Assembly: GCF_900142435.1 (NCBI RefSeq)
Contig: NZ_LT670846.1
Coordinates: 1,302,001-1,366,000, forward strand
Origin: Thermocrinis minervae
GTDB taxonomy: Bacteria > Aquificota > Aquificia > Aquificales > Aquificaceae
Direction of reading: 5' to 3'
DNA length: 64,000 nt
Made by a program: the position numbers and the translations under genes. Below are positions 38,093 to 43,946 of the stretch, one piece after another. The stretch's first letter is position 1. Each line of letters opens with the position of its first letter. The notes under the pieces are model-generated. The model was given only the letters and a program-made list of their open reading frames with translations, was not told the origin of the DNA and did no database searches.

Positions 38093-38713
38093 ATGTTTGT
38101 AGAGGACCATCCCTTTGCTCTAGCATACAAACTTGTAAGGGAAGGCAAGCTAGACCCCTGGAAGGTGGACATAGTAGAGTTAGCAAACGCTTACTTAGAT
38201 TACATAAGACAGGCAGAACTTTTGGAGCTTAGCATACCCGCAAGGGCCATACTGGCCGCTTCTTTCCTTCTAAGGAAGAAGATGGAAGTACTCTTCCCAC
38301 CATCCCCCAGAAAAGTAGAGAGAAAAAGACATTACACGCTCCAAGAACTTGTGGAACTCTTTCAGGAGGAGTATCCAGAAGTTATTGAAGAGTCTAAGGA
38401 AGACATGCAAAAAAAACTCAAAAATATCAGAAACTCTACGCATACTCTGGCAGTCAAGGTTCAAAGAAGTCAGAGAAAAGAGAAGCAGGAAAGAGTGGTA
38501 CCCTTACACGTATCTAGCTTTGAAGACGCCCTAAAGGAATTACTTGAAGTCCTAAAAGAAAAGAAGAATGTCTATCTTTCTAACCTTGTAAACGGTAAGA
38601 GTATCGCTCCTTACCTTCTTGCTGCTATGACTCTTTACTATGATGGAAAGATTAACCTCTACCAAGAAAAGCCTTACTCTGACATACTCTTGGAGGTTAC
38701 CGATGGTCAGTAA
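38093..38713 (+). CDS. scpA: Segregation and condensation protein A (kleisin)
   Basis: Kleisin of 206 aa that bridges SMC heads with ScpB in chromosome condensation. The N-terminal SMC-binding segment DHPFALAYKLVREGKLDPWKVDIVELANAYLDYI is typical; the middle is charged (about 70-130); the C-terminal winged helix ends LYYDGKINLYQEKPYSDI. Overlaps ubiE by 11 bp. Confidence 0.88.
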   Translation: MFVEDHPFALAYKLVREGKLDPWKVDIVELANAYLDYIRQAELLELSIPARAILAASFLLRKKMEVLFPPSPRKVERKRHYTLQELVELFQEEYPEVIEESKEDMQKKLKNIRNSTHTLAVKVQRSQRKEKQERVVPLHVSSFEDALKELLEVLKEKKNVYLSNLVNGKSIAPYLLAAMTLYYDGKINLYQEKPYSDILLEVTDGQ

Positions 38714-39359
38714 AAGAGTCATATCCGATGTGTTTAACAAGGTAAGCGAAAAGTACGACATTTTTCTAGATCTAGTAACCCTTGGACTTATAAACAGATG
38801 GCAGAAGACACTGATCTCCATGCTGAGCGAAGAAGGCAACAGATTGGACATAGGAACAGGAACAGGAGAGGTCCTTGTAAAGTCTAACAACAGGGGTCTA
38901 AAGGTAGGCATAGACTTGGCCAAGGGCATGCTAATCAAAGCAAAGAAAAAATGCAAAGAATGCTACTTTGTCCTCGCAGATGCCGAAAACCTGCCCTTCA
39001 AAGAAGGCTCTTTTAACACTATAACCTTGTCTCTTGTTTATCGCCATCTTTTGAACAAAGAGGCTTTCCTTTCAGAAGCTAACAGGGTACTAAAACCAGG
39101 GGGACAGATAGGAATCCTGGACTTGAGTAAGAGCAAGATGACCTATCCCCTTTTTATTCTCTTTAAGTACATACTAAAACCTTTGGGTGTACTGCTTTTT
39201 GGACCTGACAAGTGGGAGTTTTTCGTGCATTCTATAGAAAACAGCTTATCAAAGGAAGAGCTCGCAAGGGAAACGAAAAAGTTTGGTTTTGAGCTTGTAG
39301 ATTACAAGGAAAGCTTTTTTGGACTGGTAATGTTTGCAGTTTTCAAAAAGCCTTCTTAA
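38703..39359 (+). CDS. ubiE: UbiE/MenG-type quinone methyltransferase
   Basis: Class I methyltransferase of 218 aa, likely C-methylating demethylmenaquinone (Aquificaceae use menaquinone-type quinones). Motifs: VFNKVSEKYDIFLDLVTLGL at the N-terminus, LDIGTGTGEVLVK (motif I), LADAENLPFKEGSFNTITLS and a UbiE-like NRVLKPGGQIGILDLSK. ATG 38703 has GGAGG six nt upstream (38692-38696). Its stop codon (TAA 39357-39359) overlaps a decayed CRISPR repeat. Confidence 0.85.
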   Translation: MVSKRVISDVFNKVSEKYDIFLDLVTLGLINRWQKTLISMLSEEGNRLDIGTGTGEVLVKSNNRGLKVGIDLAKGMLIKAKKKCKECYFVLADAENLPFKEGSFNTITLSLVYRHLLNKEAFLSEANRVLKPGGQIGILDLSKSKMTYPLFILFKYILKPLGVLLFGPDKWEFFVHSIENSLSKEELARETKKFGFELVDYKESFFGLVMFAVFKKPS

Positions 39360-39381
39360 CACCACCAGAAAGATTAGAAAT
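39358..39381 (-). repeat. Decayed CRISPR repeat at the stop of ubiE
   Basis: Matches the last 24 bp of the array repeat with three mismatches (positions reading AACACCACCAGAAAG then ATTAGAAAT). The remaining five bases are degraded. It lies 329 bp beyond the first full repeat of array 2 and is probably the true leader-distal end of an older array 2. Confidence 0.8.
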
Positions 39382-39387
39382 CCAGCT

Positions 39388-39687
39388 TCATGACCAAAAC
39401 CACTTCCATATGTCTAGCAGGATGCGAATAATGCGCTTAAGGATACCAAATATGACTTCTAGCACTTTTACTAGGAATTCTGCTATGGTGTCGATAACGG
39501 TGTTAAACAGGAAACCGAGCAAAATGTAAATAGCGAAACTTGCAAACACAACGAGAAAAACGAGGAAGGGAAGGAGTAGGATCTCAAAAGGGGAAGGCCA
39601 ATCTACGGAGTGCTTCTTTAGCTTCACCAGTAAGTAGAGAACCATGAAAGCTAGAAGGTAATACTTCCAAGACCCATCTCTATCCAT
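39388..39687 (-). CDS. Small membrane protein encoded inside the distal end of CRISPR array 2
   Basis: Protein of 99 aa, family not recognised. The ATG at 39687 follows AAGGGGGC 7 nt upstream. Two hydrophobic segments (about residues 7-22, YYLLAFMVLYLLVKL; 34-60, FEILLLPFLVFLVVFASFAI) are followed by a long amphipathic, basic, Trp-rich helix (IFGILKRIIRILLDIWKWFW). No cysteines. It lies between the decayed repeat (39358-39381) and a partial plus full repeat (39702-39739), in the same orientation as the pre-crRNA, so leader transcription would read through it. It might be a host gene captured by array growth, or a membrane-active effector or toxin; neither can be told from sequence. Confidence 0.6.
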   Translation of the reverse strand: MDRDGSWKYYLLAFMVLYLLVKLKKHSVDWPSPFEILLLPFLVFLVVFASFAIYILLGFLFNTVIDTIAEFLVKVLEVIFGILKRIIRILLDIWKWFWS

Positions 39688-39701
39688 TGCTCTGCCCCCT
39701 T

Positions 39702-39710
39702 CTTTCAACT
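39702..39710 (-). repeat. Partial tandem copy of the CRISPR repeat end
   Basis: CTTTCAACT, the first nine bases of the repeat (plus strand), is repeated directly before the full repeat at 39711, as if a repeat had been cut or slipped at the boundary with the membrane-protein gene. Confidence 0.75.
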
Positions 39711-40203
39711 CTTTCAACTCCACCAGGAAGATTAGAAACATGCTTGTGTAGTCTCCTGCAAAGATGCGCAGCTTGTCCTTTCAACTCCACCAGGAAGATT
39801 AGAAACGCATATTGCGACTGTGTTTGATGATTTCGATGAAGCAGCTTTCAACTCCACCAGGAAGATTAGAAACATTTTCCACTCAAAGAACTCAAGATAG
39901 AAGCATCAGGCTTTCAACTCCACCAGGAAGATTAGAAACCACACCACGCTTAGACCTTCTTCCTGAACTTTTTCCCTTTCAACTCCACCAGGAAGATTAG
40001 AAACGAAATGCCGCAACTGGGGCATCGCGGATATGATGTGCTTTCAACTCCACCAGGAAGATTAGAAACCAGTCCTACGATTGGATCAAGGCCAAGCCAG
40101 ATGCTCCGCTTTCAACTCCACCAGGAAGATTAGAAACACCCTAACAAGAAATACATAAACGCGGAGACAGGTACCTTTCAACTCCACCAGGAAGATTAGA
40201 AAC
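39711..40203 (-). CRISPR. CRISPR array 2: 8 repeats, 7 spacers
   Basis: Same 29-bp repeat as array 1, all eight copies identical: starts at 39711, 39778, 39845, 39911, 39976, 40041, 40109 and 40175; spacers 36-39 bp, all different from each other and from array 1. Leader on the high-coordinate side, so spacers near 40174 are the youngest. A decayed ninth repeat stands at 39358-39381 beyond the membrane-protein gene. Confidence 0.98.
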
Positions 40204-40594
40204 CTCAACTTTACCTATCTATCTATTATACACACTTCAAAGATTTTGTCAAGGGGGTACCCCCTTCAAGTGAAGGTGCATTTCCGGAAACCGCCAGTGG
40301 GCCAGAGGGACCCTCAAAAATAACACTTTCACCCTCCTAAAGTCATTGAGTATCAAGCCTCAGAAATGCATAAACGTGAGAAATCCAGATATCTAAAAAT
40401 TTAAAAATAAAGACTCTCCATACCCTTCACAAGTCCTTGATTTTCAAGCTTTTTAAAAGATACACGTCAGTTTTAGACACCCATAAGGTCAAAAAGTGCA
40501 AAAATTGCGTTTTTCCAAAAGTATTCCCAAAAGTACCCCTACAAAACCCTTGTACTACAAATACCAGAAAGGCAAGAAATCAAAGAGCAGTTTT
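40204..40594 (-). repeat. CRISPR leader, copy B (391 bp, duplicated)
   Basis: Near-identical partner of 29445-29835 (14 differences in 391 bp, all transitions, no gaps). The match ends abruptly at 40594, after which the sequence is unrelated. The long identity beyond the promoter suggests a recent duplication of the leader-array unit or gene conversion between leaders. Confidence 0.9.
40225..40266 (-). promoter_or_regulatory. Array 2 leader promoter with 16-bp palindrome
   Basis: Minus strand TTGACA (40247-40252), 16-bp spacer, TATAAT (40225-40230). The perfect palindrome AAGGGGGTACCCCCTT (40251-40266) overlaps the first two bases of the -35. Same layout as array 1, where the palindrome is 12 bp. 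Confidence 0.8.
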
Positions 40595-40595
40595 A

Positions 40596-40633
40596 TTGAG
40601 CCTAAAAAATATACATTTACAATTTTTGCTCAA
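40596..40633. repeat. Inverted repeat at the outer edge of leader B
   Basis: TTGAGC (40596-40601) and GCTCAA (40628-40633) with inner complementary A/T runs (AAAAAT / ATTTTT) allow a 12-bp bulged hairpin. It begins two bases after the duplicated leader ends; it is absent at the matching place after copy A. Confidence 0.45.
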
Positions 40634-40780
40634 GGCACCTCATTTATCTTATTGATTCTAAAGGGTTCTAGATGTCAAGGTTAAAAAAGTTATCCTTTAC
40701 AATTGTGTGGAAGGAAAGCTTTGGCAAGCGCCCGTTCTACTGTAATCCTTTTCACGATCCCAGTGCTGGCCTATTATACT
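40634..40780 (+). promoter_or_regulatory. lysS upstream region with -10 box
   Basis: Unique sequence. TTCACG (40751-40756), 18-bp spacer, TATACT (40775-40780), then 8 nt to the lysS ATG with no Shine-Dalgarno. A frame open upstream of lysS has no ribosome-binding site and no family-like sequence. Nothing else seen. Confidence 0.5.
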
Positions 40781-40788
40781 TATTTCTC

Positions 40789-42477
40789 ATGGGAGAAAAT
40801 TCAAGGGTACAAAAGAAGCCAGAAGTTTACCCCTACAAGTACGATGTTACAGGAGACATAGGAGCTATCAAGAGCCAGTACGAGGTAGACCCTAAAGGTC
40901 AGGAAGTAACAGTAAGAGGAGAAGTGAAGAGAGTGTCCAAACTTGAAGATGGATACTTTGTAAGGCTCTCTGACGAACAAGGTCTTGAGCTGGTAGTTCT
41001 CACAAGAGAGGAACTCCTACAGGGTAAAGAGTACAACCTAAGAGGAAGGCTTATAAGGTACGAAGGAAAGCTTGCCCTGGAAGATGCTATACCCGTTGAC
41101 GAAGAGGGGAAGAGTATAGGTGAAGTAAAAGAGTTTTACGATAAGGATCCTCAGTTTAGAGAGGTAAAGCTAGCTGGTAGGCTTGTATCTCTCAGAAGTA
41201 TGGGTAAAGCCATCTTTGGACATATACAAGATTATTCTGGCAAGATCCAGGTGTACATAAAGAAGGACGTGCTGGGTGATGAAAAGTTCTCCATATTTGA
41301 AGAGACTGTAGACGTAGGAGACATACTGGGAGTAGAGGGGAAGCTTTTTAGAACCAAGACGGGAGAGCTAACTATAGAGGTCCAAGACTTTATGCTATTG
41401 GCCAAATGCTTACATCCTCTACCAGAAAAATGGCATGGTCTTAAGGATGTAGAGGTAAGGTACAGGCAGAGGTACCTGGACCTTATATCAAACCCAGAGG
41501 CTAGAAGTATATTTATCCTCAGGAGCAAAATTGTATCCTTACTCAGGCGCTTCTTAGACGAGAGAGGCTTTATAGAGGTAGAAACTCCCATACTACAACC
41601 CATAGCCTCTGGAGCCAATGCCAAGCCCTTTATCACCTATCATAACTACTTAGAACAGAACCTATACCTCAGAATAGCTCCAGAGCTTTACCTCAAGAGG
41701 CTCATAGTAGGAGGCTTTAACAGAGTCTACGAGCTTGGAAAGAACTTCAGGAACGAGGGTGTGGATACTACCCATAACCCAGAGTTTACCATGGTAGAGT
41801 TTTACTGCGCTTACTGGGACTACAAAGACCTCATGAAGTTCACAGAGGAGCTTTTTACTTACATCCTTGACAATATAGTAGGCAGCAGGGCAATCACCTA
41901 CAGAGGTAGAGAGCTTGACTTTAACCCACCCTTCAAGGTTTACAGGTACTTTGACCTTCTGAAGGAAAAGACAGGAAAGGACAAAGACTTTTTCTTAAGG
42001 GATGTGGAAGGCTTGAGAAAGCTTGCCATAGATCTTGGAATACCCAAGGCAGAAAAGCTTACCCACGCCAAGCTTATAGATAAGGTCTTTGACGTGCTGG
42101 TAGAGGACGAGCTCTGGGGCCCTGTGTTTGTGGTGGACTTTCCTAAGATTCTCTCACCGTTGGCCAAAACCCACCGGGAAGATCCAGACCTGGTGGAAAG
42201 GTTTGAGCTCTTCATAGCAGGTAAGGAGATAGCAAACGCTTACACGGAGCTCAACGATCCTTTTGAACAGAGGGAAAGATTTTTAGAACAGCTGAAGGAA
42301 AAGGAAATGGGAGACGAAGAGGCCATGCAGATGGACGAAGATTTCGTAACTGCCCTCGAGTACGGAATGCCACCCACAGCTGGTGAAGGTATTGGCATAG
42401 ACAGATTAGTGATGATACTGGCTGATGTAGATTCCATAAGAGAAGTCATACTTTTCCCAGCTCTTAGAAGTAAATGA
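40789..42477 (+). CDS. lysS: Lysyl-tRNA synthetase (class II) with an extra N-terminal OB domain
   Basis: Class II LysRS of 562 aa, about 60 residues longer than common bacterial forms. Residues about 25-105 form an OB-like strand set (VTVRGEVKRVSKLEDGYFVRLS ... YNLRGRLIRYEGKLALED), followed by the normal anticodon-binding OB domain (about 115-220, VKLAGRLVSLRSMGKAIFGHIQD). The catalytic core has motif 2 NFRNEGVDTTHNPEFTMVE and motif 3 GEGIGIDRLVMILAD. I chose ATG 40789 because TATACT lies 8 nt upstream and the family-like sequence starts there. Confidence 0.93.
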   Translation: MGENSRVQKKPEVYPYKYDVTGDIGAIKSQYEVDPKGQEVTVRGEVKRVSKLEDGYFVRLSDEQGLELVVLTREELLQGKEYNLRGRLIRYEGKLALEDAIPVDEEGKSIGEVKEFYDKDPQFREVKLAGRLVSLRSMGKAIFGHIQDYSGKIQVYIKKDVLGDEKFSIFEETVDVGDILGVEGKLFRTKTGELTIEVQDFMLLAKCLHPLPEKWHGLKDVEVRYRQRYLDLISNPEARSIFILRSKIVSLLRRFLDERGFIEVETPILQPIASGANAKPFITYHNYLEQNLYLRIAPELYLKRLIVGGFNRVYELGKNFRNEGVDTTHNPEFTMVEFYCAYWDYKDLMKFTEELFTYILDNIVGSRAITYRGRELDFNPPFKVYRYFDLLKEKTGKDKDFFLRDVEGLRKLAIDLGIPKAEKLTHAKLIDKVFDVLVEDELWGPVFVVDFPKILSPLAKTHREDPDLVERFELFIAGKEIANAYTELNDPFEQRERFLEQLKEKEMGDEEAMQMDEDFVTALEYGMPPTAGEGIGIDRLVMILADVDSIREVILFPALRSK

Positions 42478-43037
42478 TGGAACTTCCAAGGCTTTATGCC
42501 ATAACAGATCCAAAAGCTTACGGTGAAGACTTTTTTGGAACCTTAAAAAAGGTCCTGGAACGTGGTGTGCGCATGATCCAACTAAGGGAAAAGGAAATAA
42601 GCGCAAGGGAATACTACCAAAAAGCCCTAAAAGCAAGACAGATAACGAGGGAGTATTCAGCACTGCTTTTGATAAACGAGCGTGTGGACATAGCCATAGC
42701 AGTAGAGGCCGATGGTGTACACTTACCTGAGAACTCTTTACCCCCTTCTGTTGTGAAGAAGCTAAAAAAAGACCTAATAGTGGGTTACTCGGCGCATAAC
42801 CTAGAGAGTGCCATATACGCCCAACAGGAAGGAGCTGACTTTGTAACCCTTAGCCCTATCTTCAGAACCGAGTCCCACCCAGAGGTAGAACCTCTGGGAC
42901 CTGGTGCCCTTAAGGAAGTTAGTCAAAGACTCTCCATACCAGTCTTTGCATTGGGTGGTGTAACCTGGGACAGGATAAAGCTCTGCTACAAGAACGGAGC
43001 CTACGGAGTTGCCAGCATAAGAATGTTCCTTTCATGA
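42474..43037 (+). CDS. Thiamine-phosphate synthase / TenI family
   Basis: TIM-barrel protein of 187 aa. ThiE couples thiazole phosphate and HMP-PP to thiamine phosphate; TenI is a thiazole tautomerase. Shared motifs: MIQLREKEISAREY, LLLINERVDIAIAVEADGVHLPE, VGYSAHNLESA and IPVFALGGVTWDRI. The pyrophosphate-site segment reads SPIFRTESHP rather than the ThiE pattern GPxFxTxTK, which favours TenI, so the assignment is open. Overlaps lysS and miaA by 4 bp each. Confidence 0.8.
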   Translation: MMELPRLYAITDPKAYGEDFFGTLKKVLERGVRMIQLREKEISAREYYQKALKARQITREYSALLLINERVDIAIAVEADGVHLPENSLPPSVVKKLKKDLIVGYSAHNLESAIYAQQEGADFVTLSPIFRTESHPEVEPLGPGALKEVSQRLSIPVFALGGVTWDRIKLCYKNGAYGVASIRMFLS

Positions 43038-43945
43038 TAGTCATAGGTGGGCCAACGGCCGTAGGTAAGTCTGAGGTAGCCTGTCTTCTTGCCAAAGAGA
43101 TAGACGGACAGATAATAAGCGCGGACTCCATGAGCGTGTACAAAAAGATGGACATAGGAACGGCAAAACCCTTAGAGTGTATGAAAGAGGTAAAGCATTA
43201 CCTCATAGACGTGGTAATGCCAGGAGAGTACTTTGATGCCAAACTCTTTGAGAAGCTGGCCACACAAGCCATAGAGAACATAAAGTCAGAAGGAAAAGTA
43301 CCCATAGTCTGCGGTGGTACTTACCTCTACATCCAAGCCCTTCTGTACGGCATAGACGATACACCAGAACCAGACTTTAAGCTCAGGGAGAGGCTTTACT
43401 CCATAGCTCAAAAGAAAGGAAAGCATCACCTCTACAAGAAGCTCTGCATAGTTGACCCAGTCTACTGTAAGAAGATACACCCCAACGACCTAAGAAGGGT
43501 AGTGAGAGCCCTCGAAGTATTCCTACAGACAGGAAAGCCCTTCTCTTCCTTCCATAGGTGGTCAAAACCTAGGTACGATTTTGTAGGCTTTTACCTAAAA
43601 AGGTCCTGGAATAGCCTCTCAAAGAGGATAGAAGAAAGAGTCTACCGTATGATAGAAAGCGGTCTACTGCAAGAAGTAGAAGCTTTACTGAAGGAAGGTT
43701 TTGAGAACTTTTTGACCTCTTCCCAGGCCATAGGCTACAAGGAGCTCATACCCTACCTCAAAGGCAACATATCCTTAGAAGAGGCCATAAGGAGAATAAT
43801 AGACAACACCAAGGAGCAAGCAAAGAGACAGATAAGGTGGTTTAGGTCTCAAGGATGGCACGAGATAGACTTAGATGCTTTGGATACAAAACAGGTGGTA
43901 ACCAAAATCATACAGATATACACATCCAGAAGGCATAATTATTAG
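43034..43945 (+). CDS. miaA: tRNA dimethylallyltransferase
   Basis: MiaA of 303 aa, adding dimethylallyl to N6 of A37 in tRNAs reading UNN codons. P-loop GGPTAVGKSEVA at residues 5-16, ISADSMSVYKKMDIGTAKP at 28-46, and QAIGYKELIPYL plus the C-terminal TKEQAKRQIRWFR are all present. Ends one base before the WD40-AAA gene. Confidence 0.95.
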   Translation: MIVIGGPTAVGKSEVACLLAKEIDGQIISADSMSVYKKMDIGTAKPLECMKEVKHYLIDVVMPGEYFDAKLFEKLATQAIENIKSEGKVPIVCGGTYLYIQALLYGIDDTPEPDFKLRERLYSIAQKKGKHHLYKKLCIVDPVYCKKIHPNDLRRVVRALEVFLQTGKPFSSFHRWSKPRYDFVGFYLKRSWNSLSKRIEERVYRMIESGLLQEVEALLKEGFENFLTSSQAIGYKELIPYLKGNISLEEAIRRIIDNTKEQAKRQIRWFRSQGWHEIDLDALDTKQVVTKIIQIYTSRRHNY

Positions 43946-43946
43946 A

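Noticed and set aside
36791-38110. ctpA starting at 38110
   Set aside because: The extra 25 residues are not signal-peptide-like and would cover the scpA start; ATG 38035 has a -10 at 8 nt.
39688-39741. Start of the membrane-protein gene within the CRISPR repeat
   Set aside because: The upstream residues are just the translated repeat; ATG 39687 has its own ribosome-binding site.
40672-40788. N-terminal extension of LysRS
   Set aside because: No ribosome-binding site, no family-like sequence, and it spans the lysS promoter.
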